Source: Manihot esculenta (lineage: Eukaryota; Streptophyta; Magnoliopsida; Malpighiales; Euphorbiaceae). From it: DNA of 64,000 bases. A program made the translations under genes and the position numbers. Where the stretch lies: assembly GCF_001659605.2 (NCBI RefSeq), contig NC_035169.2, positions 6,915,610 to 6,979,609 of the forward strand, in the 5' to 3' direction. The notes under the pieces were generated by a model. That model was not told where the DNA came from and ran no database searches. It saw nothing but the letters and a program-made list of their open reading frames with translations. Positions 1 through 12,605 of this stretch are shown here, piece after piece. The number at the start of each line of letters is the position of its first letter. Within the stretch, counting starts at the first letter, position 1.

Positions 1-12
1 TATACTCTTCAG

Positions 13-875
13 CGTCCATAATGGAGACCAGTCGACTGATAGATTATGGAATTGAGAGTGATGAACTGATGCAATTAGTAGTGCAGGGAGTTGCAAGAGG
101 CAATGATGTTGCAGTGGCAGGATGGGATGAGAGATTGCGAAGCCCACAAGAGAAGCTTGAGATTGGAAGATTTCAGTTGAATCAAACAGAAACACAAATG
201 TCTAGAACTGGTACAAGTAATAAAGATCCATCAGGCTCAGTTTCTGAAGACCTGACAATCCCAAGTTACCAGTTCAGTGACCAATGCTTTTCAATAGATT
301 TGCAGAAATCTTGTTCAAGTGTAGACCTTAGAAGCCAGACCAGGAAGGAAGCTAGTCATCAAGATGCTAAAGTTGTTCCTGAAGTTGAAACAAGGATTAG
401 CAGTGATAAAATGACAATGCTTAATAGTAAGAATTCAGGTAACAAACCAGTTTTCAATCCCCTTTACAAGGCTCCAGAAGATTGGCTAAACGAAGCATCA
501 TTGCTTGAAGGTTCCAATCGTTATGATGGGATGAAATTAGGACAAAAAGAAGAAAATGGAAAAACAAATGGATATGGAGGCAGCAGGCCGCCAGCTGGGA
601 TTAAAGAAGATGGTGTTAAATCAGTAAGTTCCATCCATGATCACTTTCTTTTTTGACAATAATGATATTATTAAAACAATATTAAAGTGATTCTACTAGG
701 AAAATCTACCAACAGCTTAAAAGTAAGGTTTTTTTTATTCTACTAATGCATATAGAATATGAAAGAGTAAGCATCAATCTAGTGCATTTGGTGTTTTCAG
801 GGCAGCTGGAGTTGCTTACGTTGGTGGACCAGACATGAGAAATGTTCTAAAAGCTTCAAGAATGGAGGCCTGTGA
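13..875 (+). CDS. 3' exons of an unrecognised plant gene (partial)
   Basis: A reading frame open from the left edge region ends at a strong donor (TCA|GTAAGT at 623/624). A second exon, 801-875, follows the acceptor TGTTTTCAG, keeps the frame and stops at TGA 873-875. An acceptor-like CTTCAG at 7-12 suggests that the exon begins at 13 and the ATG at 21 is internal. The visible protein is hydrophilic, rich in Ser, Lys and Glu, with no membrane segment, and ends in a short Trp/Cys-rich tail (SWSCLRWW near its start). I do not recognise the family. The gene body lies to the left of the window. Exon assignment is inferred from splice signals and frame only. Confidence 0.55.
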
Positions 876-1271
876 AAACTGCTGCTAATTTATGGTTGAA
901 GCTTAGATTAGGGAACTATCACAAAGTAATTTTACAATTGATTTTTGTTGTACGAATTCTGAGAAATTCAATGTCAAAGCCTGTGGAAAAAATGGGTGAA
1001 ATTTTGTGCTATAAAGAAATAATTTTTAAAATAATTTTTTTGGATTAGTTGGCAGAAAACAAGAGGAAATAAAATATTTACGTCTCTAGTTGGAGATGTT
1101 TGCATGGCTAATATAATTTTCATAAAGTAGCCTTTTGCAATTAAAATAATTGTGTAAATGAGATATTAAATATGTATATAATTTTCAAGTGAAAATATTT
1201 TCTTGCAAGTTATTTTCAATATTTTTTTATATTTTAAATACTCAAAAAAATTATCACTAAAAAATATTTTT
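876..1271. other. AT-rich 3' flank, no gene seen
   Basis: AT-rich sequence after the stop of the upstream gene; it probably holds that gene's 3' UTR and then spacer up to the Copia LTR. No reading frame or structural RNA could be supported. Confidence 0.5.
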
Positions 1272-1486
1272 TGTTGAAAATAATTCTCTGTTATAATTGT
1301 AAATAAATAAGTGATCAAGTCTTATCATTTTTTGTATAGCATGATTCTAGGACATAATTGAGAGCACAATTAAAAATTTAATTGTTCATATTATGTACTA
1401 TATAAACTCTGCAACCTACTGCACAAAGAGTAAGAAAATAAAATAGTTTTCTTTCTATAATTTCAAGGCTTCTTCCAATAATTTCA
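1272..1486 (+). repeat. Copia 5' LTR
   Basis: Starts TGTTG and ends TTTCA. It is the same length as the copy at 6174-6388, with many scattered substitutions between them (for example ATAATTG against ATAGTTG), so the insertion is old. A TATATAAA box-like motif near 1400 could be the element promoter. Confidence 0.85.
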
Positions 1487-1488
1487 AG

Positions 1489-1504
1489 ATAGTATCAGAG
1501 CAGG
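1489..1504 (+). promoter_or_regulatory. Copia primer binding site
   Basis: TATCAGAGCAGG just inside the left LTR is complementary to the 3' end of initiator tRNA-Met, the usual primer for plant Copia elements. Confidence 0.75.
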
Positions 1505-1623
1505 TTTCGGTCTAAAAATCTAGCCGTCCTGCAATCATCCTTTGCCAGATACCTTTTCCGACCTTCCCTCACCAAACCAGCTTACCTGATACCTTTCCCG
1601 ACTCTTTCCTCACCAAAACAACA

Positions 1624-2650
1624 ATGGCCGACCTCCCCAGCCCGGCTGACCAATCCCAAGCAATCATTGATCCAATAGCCGACCTGTCACAAAAACTCTT
1701 CCAGTTAATTCAGAATAGCCAAAATGAAAATCAGAAATCAACAAACCAATTTACTCTTGATTCAGTGCAGCCATCGTCCGACATAAAATTGAATGACTCC
1801 AATTATGTTGTCTGGGCAAAAATGATGGAGATGTTTATCACAGGGCGAGGGAAATCAAACCATCTGACTAGGATCCCTCCCCCTCCAACAGAAACAGACC
1901 CCACAATTTACCTGTGGCAAACTAATGACAGCATTGTTCGAGGATGGCTAATCCAGACGGTGGAGCAAAAGCTCCGTCCAAATTTATTGCAACACAAGAC
2001 AAGCAAAGGGCTCTAGGATGCCCTCAAGATCAGATTCAATGCAGGTAGCAACAAGCTTATTATTTACGAGTTACAGTCTAAAGCATACAAATTAACACAA
2101 TAAGGAAACACTCTGGAGGATTTATACAACGATCTTCAAGCTATCTGGGCCAAGATCGATGAAAGACAACTGACCAAAATCGAAGGAGACAACAATATCC
2201 TTATCCGAAACCAGGAAATCCAGGAGGAATGTCTTTACTGTTTCTAGCTGGAGTACAGTCGGACCTCTACCCAGTCCGTCGATAAATTCTCAACGAGGAG
2301 CCATTGCCGACCTTGGACAATGCCTACTCTCGACTCCGAGGTGAGAAGTTGCGTTGTGCCATCCACCTTCCTCTTCCATCACCAACGACAGTAGGTTCCG
2401 ACCTCATGGGTGTCGGTCTATTGGCTAAAAACTAGTCAGACACAAACAAGTCATCACTCCGGGATGACAAATCGGGCTTAAAATGCACCCAATGCGGCGG
2501 ATCTCGATACACTCGGGACGGATGCTTTAAGATCATAGGGTATCCGGAATGCTGGGAGGAAAACAAGACCCGTAAGAAGAAAGGAAGGGGACAAGGCGTA
2601 GGGAACATAGCCGCGGATGCTTTAGATAAGTTTGTTTGTAATCTCAAAAC
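1624..2650 (+). pseudogene. Copia gag remnant
   Basis: An open frame of 130 codons from ATG 1624 (MADLPSPADQ) stops at 2014-2016; homologous gag sequence continues after it with stops. The typical Copia gag signature (LNDSNYVVWAKMMEMFI) is near residue 60. A zinc-knuckle relic lies near 2480-2530 (CTQCGG, later DGC) in which the expected histidine is replaced by tyrosine. A nucleic-acid-binding capsid protein in the intact ancestor; non-functional here. Confidence 0.8.
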
Positions 2651-2699
2651 TGAATCGTTAGCCCTTAATTCTATCGGTCATGCTAACAAGTTACAGAAT

Positions 2700-5600
2700 A
2701 CTAGTGGGTGGATATTTGATTCAGGAACTACAGACACTATGACCAATGATTCTTCATATTTTGTTTTGTCAGCCCCACCCTCAAAATCCAACATTCTAAA
2801 CGCTACCGGTGGCTCCTTCCCAGTCATCGGTGGTGGTACCATTTCTATAACCCCCACTTTAAATGTCTCGAAATGCCTCTATGTACCTTCCTTATCTTGC
2901 AAATTACTCTCTGTCAGTCAGATCACCAAACAGTTAAATTGCAAAGTACTCATGTCTCCTCATTTTTGTGTTTTGCATGATATTCATACGGGTATGGTAC
3001 TGGGTCGTGGTACTGAGAAATATGGACTGTACTATGTGGAGGAGGTCTCAAGTACTGGGTAAGCTCATTTAGCTCAAGGGTCCTCAACCCGACAGTTATG
3101 GCTCTGGCACCGGCGTTTCGGCCATCCCTCAAGTGAATATCTTCGTACTTTGTTTCCTGAGTTTAAATTCATTGATATCCCAGTTTGTTCTTCATGTGTG
3201 CTTGCTAAAAGTCATAAGAGCACTTATCATATATCCACAAATAAATCTGATACTCCCTTCTCAATAATACACTCTAATGTATGAGGGCCTGCCCCATAAA
3301 CTATCTCACCTGATTATAGATACTTTGTGACTTTTATTGATGATTGCACTCGTATTACTTGGATTTACCTGTTAAAACAAAAATACGAAGTGGCTGAGAA
3401 ATTCTGTGATTTTTTCTGCATGATTAAAACCCAATTTCACAGGACCATTCAAGTCCTCTGATCTGACAATGGGGGGGAATTTGTCAATAATCATCTCCAA
3501 ACCTTTTTCTGGGACAATGGGATCTTTCACCAAACTACTTGTCCTTATACACCACAACAAAATGAAGTTGCTGAAAGAAAAAAATTGGCATATCCTTGAG
3601 ACTGCCCGAGCCCTATTGTTTGAAGGCCGAGTTCCTCCTAAGTTTTGGTCTGAAGTAGTTGCCACTTTCATTTACCTCATCAATCGATTCCCATCTTGTG
3701 TCCTTAATTTCCAAGTGATTGCTGGCTAAGAGCATCTGCCACCACATTAGGTTTACCCAGATGATACTGGATTTTGCAATCATAATCACTAAGCAGTTCT
3801 ATTCATCTCCTCTACCTCAAGTTTAACTCTTTCTGACTCAAGATGTATTGTAAATTCTTATGATCCGTAAAGATCTCACATTTTACCCCGTATAGGTAAT
3901 GCCTCCACATCTTGAGTACAAAGATCACGATTGCCATCCATTACATACCTTGTATTCTCATCACACCATCCCTTTCCATCTCAACCTTCCACCTAAAATC
4001 TTTGGCTGCACAGTTTATGTTCACATTCCTAAAACACACCGCACTAAACTTGATCCGTGTGCTCTTAAATGTGTTTTCTTTGATTATGGTGTCCATAAAA
4101 AGGACTATCGGTGTTTTGACCCAACCTCTAAACGGCTCTTCACCACCATGGATTGCACCTTTCTAGAAGAGGAATATTTTTTCCCCTCGCTAACTAGCAG
4201 TGAGGGGGAGACAACAGCAGAATCACCACCACTGCCAGATTGGCTTAGTCAGGGGGAGCCAAAACTTGATCATTTTTCTCTTTCTGAGTCTACACCAGAA
4301 CTTGGAGACACTGACTATCTAGTACAGTCCTCAGCCTCAACGTCACAACCAGAACCTAACACCGTAGAATATCCTAAGGAACACACAACTAAGGTATGTG
4401 AACTTTCCCCTGTTTCTAATAACCTTACCACTGAACTCATTTCCCTTGAGTTTCCTGAAATAGGCCACTATGTTCTACCCCCTCGGAATAACAGAGGAAT
4501 CCCACCCAGGAGATATGATCCAAAATTTGAGGCAGCCAAATCTAGATACCCTATGGCAAATGTTACCAGAGGAGAAAGACTATCACCTCAGTTGGTCAAC
4601 CTACAGAAAAATATTTGCTCAGAATGGATACCAAAGAATGCCATAGAGGCCCAGAAGGACAAGAGATGTATTGAGGCAATGGAGACCGAGATGGATGCCC
4701 CGGAGAAAAATAAAACTTGGAAAAAATGCTGGCTACCCAAGGGAAATCGACCAGTAGGATGCAAATGGGTGTTTACCATAAAATATAAGTCAGACGAAAC
4801 GATGGACAGATATAAAGCTAGACTTGTAGCAAAAGGATACACTCGGATCTATGGAGTTGATTATTCTGAAACATTTTCTCCAGTAGCAAAAATTGATACA
4901 ATACGAGTCCTATTTTCTCTAGCTGCAAACCTAGACTGGCCACTTCACTAATTTGATATGAAAAATGCTTTCTTGCATGGTGATCTGGAAGAGGAAGTAT
5001 ACATGGATGCTCCACCAGGGTTCACGAGTGGATATAGAAGGGGAGAAGTGTATCAATTAAGGTGAGCCTTGTATGGGTTGAAACAATCACCCAGAACATG
5101 GTTTGGGAGATTTACTCAAGCAATGAAAAAATATGGATATCGGCAGAGTAACTCCGATCACACCCTGTTCTTGAAGAGGCAAGGAAGGAAGATCACGTGT
5201 TTGATTACATACGTGGATAACATGATTATAACAGGAGACAATGTAGACGAAATCAAACAACTAAGGGACAACTTATTCTAAGAATTTGAGATGAACGACC
5301 TGGGGATGTTAAAATATTTTCTTGGAATCGAAGTTCTCAGGTCAGACTAAGGAATTTTGATATCACAGAGAAAGTACATTCTTGATCTGTTAACTGAAAC
5401 AGGAATGATAGATTGCAAACTAGTCAATACTCCAGTAATGGTCAATCACCAGTTGAGCAAGGACTCAAAAGAAGGACCCGCAGACAGGGGGAGGTACCAC
5501 AGACTGGTAGGAAAGCTGATTTATTTATCACACACCAGACCAGACGTGACATATGCTATGAGTGTAGTAAATCAGTTCATGCACGATCCAAAACAAGACC

Positions 5601-6166
5601 ATATGGAGGCAACATTGAGAATCGTTCGATATCTGAAGGGAACAGTTGGGATGGGCATGTTGTTCAAGAAGAATGGTCATTTCAGTATCAGTGGATATAC
5701 GGACGCAAATTGGGCAGGAGATCTTTCCGATAGACGATCTACTTCAGGATACTTTACCTTTGTCGGAGGAAATTTGGTAACATGGAAAAGTAAGAAATAA
5801 AAGGTGGTGGCACTGTCAAGTGCTGAAGCATAATTCAGGGGAATAGCAAAAGGACTTGCAGAAATTTTATGGATCAGAAAGTTGATGTTTGAGCTTGGAT
5901 TCCCATTGAAGGACGCAGCTGAACTACGTTGTGACAACAAGGCGGCAATCAGCATTTCCGAAAATTCGGTTCAGCATGATCGAACAAAACATGTTGAAAT
6001 AGACCGACATTTCATCAAGGAAAAGTTGGAGAGTGGTCTGATATCTTTACCGTTTGTTCGATCAGAGGATCAGTGGGCGGACATCCTAACCAAAGCAGTA
6101 GCTGGACGAATATTCCATGATGTCTTGGGCAAGTTGGGCATGCTAGATCCACATAAACCAACTTGA
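2700..6166 (+). pseudogene. Copia pol remnant (protease, integrase, RT, RNase H)
   Basis: Broken into several open pieces. Near 2715 the protease motif reads DSGTT. Integrase-like sequence covers about 3100-4180. RT sequence begins near 4740 (CKWVFTIKYKSDETMDRYKA) and carries [11 protein letters not shown] at about 4955. The catalytic motif at about 5205 reads YVDN instead of YVDD, so one metal-binding aspartate is lost. RNase H sequence (YTDANWAGD) is at about 5700 and the final open piece runs to TGA 6164-6166. In-frame stops at about 4949, 5062, 5279 and 5798 confirm that it is dead. Confidence 0.85.
3724..3938 (-). repeat. Ty3/Gypsy RNase H fragment inside the Copia integrase region
   Basis: This stretch does not belong to Copia. 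On the plus strand it matches, base after base with scattered changes, the antisense of the RNase H to linker part of the Gypsy elements in this window (for example 29045-29255 and 48115-48325). Shared blocks include AGATCTCACA and GGTAATGCCTCCACATCTTG. Copia integrase coding resumes just after it. There are no LTRs, so it is a captured or template-switched piece, not an insertion of a complete element. Confidence 0.8.
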
Positions 6167-6173
6167 GGGAGAG

Positions 6174-6388
6174 TGTTGGAAAGAATTCTCTGTCATAGTT
6201 GTAAATAAATCAGTGATTAACCCTTACCATTTTTAACATAGCATGATTCTAGGACATAATTGAGAGTACAATCAAAGGCTTAATTATTCATATTATGTAT
6301 TATATAAACTCTGTAACCTACTACACAAAGTGTAAGAAAATAAAATAGTTTTCTTTCTATAATTTCAAGATTTCTTCCTATAATTTCA
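6174..6388 (+). repeat. Copia 3' LTR
   Basis: Starts TGTTGGA directly after the purine tract CTTGAGGGAGAG and ends TTTCA. It pairs with the left LTR over the whole 215 bp. Confidence 0.85.
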
Positions 6389-7675
6389 AGATTTTTTAAT
6401 TCAAAAGATAATTAAAATATTTAATTTTAAGGAAAGATGCTTATCTTTTAAAATTATATCTTTGTTTTTTGATAATTTATATAACATAAATTTTATTAAA
6501 AATTTTTATTTTTTAATATTATGAATAAATAATAAAAAATAAATTATTTTATTAAAATATATTTATTAAGACCTTAACGGTGGATTGATTCAATTCGAGT
6601 CCATGAAATGCAAATCTAATTAATTTAATAAAAATAATAAAAAAATAATTTTAATTGAATATAAATTTAATTAAAAATTAACTAATTAATGTGAAATAAA
6701 TTAGGTATTTTTTCTATGTGGTATATTGTAAGAAAATGTAGTCAATTATACAATATTTTAAAAATTCGACCGGTGTCAATTAATTGATGGAAGATTTTAT
6801 CGGCTAATTGATCAGATTGTATAATTACAGGCATAACAAAAATCTGCTGAATTCTATCCGCTAATAGTAATATTATGTAAAACTCAATCTCTGCCAGAAT
6901 AGATTTTGATGAATAACCAGGTGTTATGTTATTCGAATCTTCCTTTTTAGGAGCAAGACTATATATTAATTTATTATACTTTTGTCACGTATTATTGTCT
7001 TATGGTATAACTTATAACTCATTATCACAATCGATAAATTCAAATTAAATTTGACTAAAATCGCCCCACTATTAGGTTAGACTAATCTCAAATTGACCGG
7101 CCAACAATTGGATTATTTTTGAATTACACTAGTATTTAGTCGGACCAAAAAGAATAAGCGAGGATCAACTTTGAAATTATTAACATAAACATATATTTAT
7201 AAATAATTATAACATTTTAAAAATTAATTTACATATATATGAATATTTTGCGAGTATCAAAAAATTCTAATGATAATAAAGCAATTAATTTATATCTTCA
7301 ATAACTTGTACTTTAAAATTTTAATTATAACTCGATGGGATTTGTTAATAAAATAAAATTTAATACTAATATTGTTTTCACGTTGAAAATAACATTAAAA
7401 GATTATTTCGGTAATTTGTAAAAATTCTTAAAATATTAGGGGCTTATATGTGGATTTTAAAAATACAGAAATTAAATTATAAATTTTACTATAGTTTAAG
7501 GATTAAATTGTACTTTACCTATATACTGCGATCTTCTATCGTTAATAACCCTAGCCGCCGTCCACCGCATTGCTCTCAACCGAGGGAAACTGTCCACTCC
7601 TCCTACATTGTTTACTCCTTTTACTCTCGTCTTCGTTTCATTCAAGTCTCTCTTCACCAAAACAAGCCATTCACC
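6389..7675. other. AT-rich spacer and upstream region of RPS10
   Basis: Strongly AT-rich, no reading frame with protein character. The last 150 bases are richer in C and T and should contain the RPS10 promoter and 5' UTR; no clear TATA box could be chosen. Confidence 0.5.
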
Positions 7676-8671
7676 ATGTTGGCTCTTCGTCGAGCTTCCA
7701 ATCCTCTCAAGTAAAGTCCTAATCTTTGTCTTTCTCTATCTACGTATCTTACTTCCCCTGTTTACAAATTTAGTTTTTAGCATCTAATTTTTTGTGGGTT
7801 TCTTGGATTGATCTTGATTTGATTACTAAAAAGTAACTATTAATCTTTATCTGTAAATTCAGTGATGTTGAATTAGGATTTTTTTTTTTTCATATTGAGA
7901 TTTTCTGTTAGCAGAAAAGCTTAAATATTATAATTCTTGTATCTTCAATCTGCAACAATTAGTTGGTGTTCAGTAAATTACTGTAATAGTTCTTGCTCCG
8001 TTTACTTTATTTTGGTTCAGATTTTATGAAAAAGAAAAAGAGGTGGACAGAATTGCAACAAGGTCTTAATTCATTTTGAAACACAAGGGAATTTGCAAAT
8101 GTGAGCTTAATTGCTTCTTCATCACCTGTAGCCAAATTATAATTATGAGTTTCTGATAACATCCTGTAGGAAGTTGTGAACTTTGTCTATGAACATTTGC
8201 TGTAGCAGAAATTGATCCGTTTGCTCTATGAAACCTTTGCTTTTTTGGCTTAACTTGTGGTTTGCTTCTATTGTATGGTTCAGGGTATTTTCTAATTATC
8301 TAGAAGCCAATTCTGGAAGTATTTGTTCAGAGTTCTCTCTGGTGGGGAGAAGCATTTCTTCACAAGCTAGTGCAAAAAGTGGTGAATCAGAAAATGCCTA
8401 TTTTTCTCTTCCAGGTTCGTCAAAGATTGGATTGCCTGAATCACGAGTCTTGTATACTGTGTTAAGATCACCCCATATTGATAAGAAGTCCAGAGAACAA
8501 TTTTTCATGGAAATTAAGAAAACATTTATGGTCATGAAAACAGAATCAAATGAATTGCGCAAGAAGTTGTTTTGGTTAAAACGCCAACGTTTATTTGGAG
8601 CTCAATATGAAATCATACTTTCTTGCAAGACCACTTTGGACAAGGGAAAACTCCAAAAATTACTACAATGA
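7676..8671 (+). CDS. RPS10: Mitochondrial small-subunit ribosomal protein S10, nuclear-encoded
   Basis: Two exons, 7676-7710 and 8284-8671, give 140 residues. Exon 1 encodes MLALRRASNPL, which looks like the start of a mitochondrial presequence (Arg-rich, no acidic residues). The donor is AA|GTAAAG and the acceptor GGTTCAG; the junction restores AAG and the frame. From about residue 58 the protein follows plant mitochondrial S10 closely: IGLPESRVLYTVLRSPHIDK, then ELRKKLFWLKRQRLFGAQYE, ending LDKGKLQKLLQ. S10 is part of the head of the small mitoribosomal subunit. rps10 is a mitochondrial gene in many plants and is known to have moved to the nucleus repeatedly. The intron separates presequence from mature domain, as expected for a transferred gene that acquired a targeting exon. 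Expression is likely since the frame is intact. Confidence 0.88.
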
Positions 8672-10781
8672 ACTAGAATGGTGTTGTTCTTGAAAAGTGG
8701 ATGGTATAAGGAAAAAAGATATGGGTCAGGTTGAGATCTCTCTGGCCAAGCTCTAAATCTTCATGAACATCAGGGCCCTGCATCTGATTTGATAAAATGC
8801 TCTTTTCTGTGTTATCAGTTGTTTGTGTTTCTTTTCAACCAAATTTTCCATTTAACTTGGTAGATGGTTAGCTGTTCATGTGACTATTTATCTTAATTAT
8901 CCATTGCAATAATTTGATAAAGGATTCTAAATTGGATGTCAAATTGTTCTTTCTTACACCTTCTTCTCCCTCAGTTTGCATTCATTCCTGTATTTGCCAT
9001 GAGTCTCTTTTGTGTATAAGACCCGCTAGTTTATATCTGCACCACAGAAAAGCTTGAGTCACAGATAACATGCACATTGCACAACCATGTTTCAGAGTCT
9101 TTGCCTTGAAGTCCGTATAGCCAAACAAAAAAAAAACAAATCTACATAACCCCTTGGGGATGGGAAATGAGAGATTCACATACAAATACGGATATAAAGC
9201 TCATACCATCAGTGATGGACCTAGGGTTCTGAGGCGGGGGCGGGGGGCGGGGGCCCGTCGCCTCTGAAAGTCTAATTTTTAAATATGAGTGTATTTTCTC
9301 ATACGTTTTGGCCCCTCATTCTAAAAGAAAATTTAGAAAGTTTGATTTTTTTTTTTGTCGTTAGTCTAACTAAATAAAAATTTAAAGAGTTTAAATTTAA
9401 AAAACAAAAATTATATATTTACTAAAATTTAATTTTAGTTAATTTAGAATTATTGTATTGAATTTAAATTATTACAGAAGAAAACAAATTTGAATATGGT
9501 AAAATTTATTACAATTAGTATACGTTAAAGATATTTAAAAAATAATAAATTTAATAAATATGATACTTGTAATGTAAGAATTAATAACAAACTGAAAGAA
9601 GTTACAAGTTATGTCGTCCCTTGCATCAAATCAAACATGGATGAAAAATAAATTCAAAGATTTAGAATTGATTTGTATCCATTTTTTAAAATTTTGAATT
9701 AAATTATAAAATAATAAAAAATTATAGATTTTTTTATCAATAACTTTTATATAGGTTTTACAATGGTGTAATAAAAATAAGTGACATGGCGCATGGTCTA
9801 AAATTTATAATTTTGGATAATTTTATTAATTTTTAAAATTTTGAATTAAATTAAAAATAGTAAAAAAAATTTGCATTTTTAAGTAAATTGGTCAAACAAA
9901 ATACATTAATAAAAGGAAAAACACTTAAAGAAATGTATTAGTTTCATTCCCATTTGGAAATAAGATTCACAAATCACAACTTTGTAAATGACTCTAGGAC
10001 CCATGACTAATAAAATTTTAACAAAATGTTTATAAAAAAAAAAAATAACAAAACTTTAATAGGAATATGCTTTAGGGATTAGTTTTTTCTGAAAAAAAAA
10101 AAAAAAACAGCTAAATTTTGGAATCTAAATTGTAAGCTCTAAACTACTATATCAGAACAAAAAAGAAAATTAAATCATATCTGCTCAAATCGATTTAATT
10201 TGATTTTATTAATTTTGTATATATTATTATACTCTATTCTTTATTTTTATTAAGAAATTATTTTAATTTTTAACACATAGTTTAAGATTAAAAAAATATA
10301 TATAAAACATGATAAAACTCACATATTAATATAAAATTTTAAATTTTTATTTGTATGGGTGTACAATCAATTTGTGTACTACAGTGGGTAGGAAAATTTT
10401 TTGAATTCTAAATTTTTCTTTGTTGAGTGTACAAACACTATAGATTAAGTAAATGAAAATACAGTGAAACTATGAAGTTAACCGTGTATAATGTACTGAA
10501 TCTCATCATATCCTGATTTTTAAAGATGTTTTCGGATTACACAATTATTTTTTATTCTTTAATTTTAAAGAGGTGACATGAGATGATATAAATATTTTTT
10601 CCCTAAATTAAAAGTCTCGAGTTCAAATTATGAATATAAAATATATTCTAAACTTAGAGAGAGAGTGTTTTGCTCTTATTAATATGTTTACACAATGTGA
10701 ATCCGAATAAAATTAAATCACGAGAAAATAACAAAAAACTAAAGAGTCAATTGGAACCACATAAAAAAGCAAATGGTGTGT

Positions 10782-11090
10782 CGAAGTGATGAGCCGTATT
10801 CAGTTAAAATAAAAAAAAAATCGATTGAACTAAATTAATTCAGAAATTCAGCTTGGTTTTTTATTTTTTTCAATTCGGTTCGGTTTTTATTTTAAAATTT
10901 TTTTGTTATTTCGGTTTAGTTCGATTTTGACCAGAAAAAAATTAAAAAAAATGAACTGATTAGTAATAATAATATATTATTTTTGATAATATAAAAAAAT
11001 TAGACCATAATTAATATTAAAATATTTTAATTAAATTTTAAAATATTAAAAATAAAGTATAAAAAGTAAAAAATAAAAAGTTTATTAAAA
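10782..11090 (-). repeat. MITE-like remnant with CGGTT motifs
   Basis: Shares ordered blocks, in the opposite orientation, with the 471-bp element at 62142-62612: a start with ATTCAGTT, a central TTCGGTTCGGTTTTTA block, and the tail AATATTTTAATTAAATTTTA. The terminal bases and any target duplication are degraded. Confidence 0.5.
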
Positions 11091-12169
11091 AAATTTAACT
11101 TCACATTAAAGAGATAAAAAAATACGTGTAATTAGTGGAGTTCAAATATTAACTTAACTTAAAAAGGCATTATTTTGGGTGTCAAATTAATAGCAAAAGC
11201 TATTAATTTTTTTTTTTTCATAATTGGATCTCAATATTTTATCAAAATTAACTACTTAATTTTATTATTTTAAAATATATTTAAAAAACATTATATATTT
11301 TATAAAAAAATTATTATTTAATTTCTATATTATAAAAAATTTATTAATTAATCTATCGATTTTGAAAAAATTAGTTAGAATATCTTTTAGATTTCAAAAA
11401 TATACTAATTATTTTAATATTATCCATTAAGTGATTTAATATAAGAAAACTAAGTGATTGATTATTCAATTTTATAAAAATTATAATAATTAATTTTTTA
11501 TATTAAAAATATTTTAAAAATTTTATAATATTTAATAAGTAAAATTGATAAAGAAATTAATTAATATATTTTTTTAAAATTTTGAGAAACATTATAATTT
11601 TTTTAAAATTAAAAAATTAATTAATAAATTTCACTATGTCATAACAATCATTTTTTTATAAAATCAACTTTTTTAAATTTTTCAAAGAAAATGCTAATAA
11701 ACTTTTTTTAGAATTTAATATTTATGTTGTTCAATCTTTGTAATTTTAAGTATATATACTATCTTATCTTTATGACTTTAATTATTTATACTATTTGGTT
11801 TATTTGATAAGATTAAAATAAATTAACTAAAATTTTTTATATAATATAATAAAAATATTAAAGATTCTAATTTTATAAAATAGTACATGTTAATGTTTTA
11901 ATTGAATTTTAACAAAATATACAGCACTAATAATAATGTATCAAAATAAAATTTCCAGCAATTAGTTATTGCAATTATAAATAGTTATTAGGGATATTTA
12001 TTATTTAGTCATATTTTTATTATTAATAAATTAATTTTTATATTTTTAAAAGTCTATTAAAAAGTTCTGTAGTTCTTTTTATCCATCGATGAAATAGTCA
12101 TTCTGTCATATTTTCTATTAAAAATAAATAAAGAATAAAAAAGAAAATTTTTAAAAATTAATTTTGCCT

Positions 12170-12605
12170 TTAAATAAAATTTTTTATTTAATTCTTAAAT
12201 ATTACTATTATTAACAAGTTAGTCTCTATATTTTTAAAAATTTATTAAAATATTATTAATTTTTCATATTAATTAAAATATTCTTATTATTTTTTTTATT
12301 AACAAAATGGTCACTCATTTTCCTTTTTAAAAAAGACGTAGAAGATAATGATAATGATAAAGAAAAAAAATCACTTTCTTCTTGTTTTTTAAAGAAAAAT
12401 AAAATAAAAAAAATCAAGAAAAAAAAATTGATAAAATAAAGAGAATAATTTAGTTTTTTATTATATTTTTGATGTTAGAAATAGATAAAAAATTATTTTA
12501 TTGATGTAAAAAAATAAAAATATTTTAATAAGTTTTTAAATATAGGGTATTTATTAATAATAGTAATATTTAAAAATTAAATTATAAATTTTTTTATTTG
12601 TTATT
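12170..12605. repeat. AT-rich inverted-repeat element (MITE-like)
   Basis: The left arm (about 12186-12260, containing AAATATTACTATTATTAA) is repeated in reverse complement at about 12515-12590 (TTAATAATAGTAATATTT). The arms are about 75-80 bp and diverged. A direct, weaker copy of the arm lies at about 12005-12070. It could fold into a long hairpin. The class is not determined. Confidence 0.45.

Larger units (their letters stand above)
1272..6388 (+). mobile_element. Degenerate Ty1/Copia LTR retrotransposon
   Basis: A complete-length but inactive element, two 215-bp LTRs around a 4.7-kb interior in the order gag, protease, integrase, RT, RNase H, which is the Copia order. A tRNA-Met-type primer site follows the left LTR and a purine tract (AGGGAGAG) precedes the right LTR. 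The short LTRs and compact size resemble the Ale/Retrofit group, which is an inference. The coding part has many stops and frameshifts, and a foreign Gypsy fragment lies at 3724-3938. Target duplication is unclear: both flanks show ATTTTT close to the boundary (1266-1271 and 6391-6396). Confidence 0.9.

Noticed and set aside
9231..9257. Possible G-quadruplex
   Set aside because: Three long G runs but not four separated ones; more likely the edge of a decayed transposable element.
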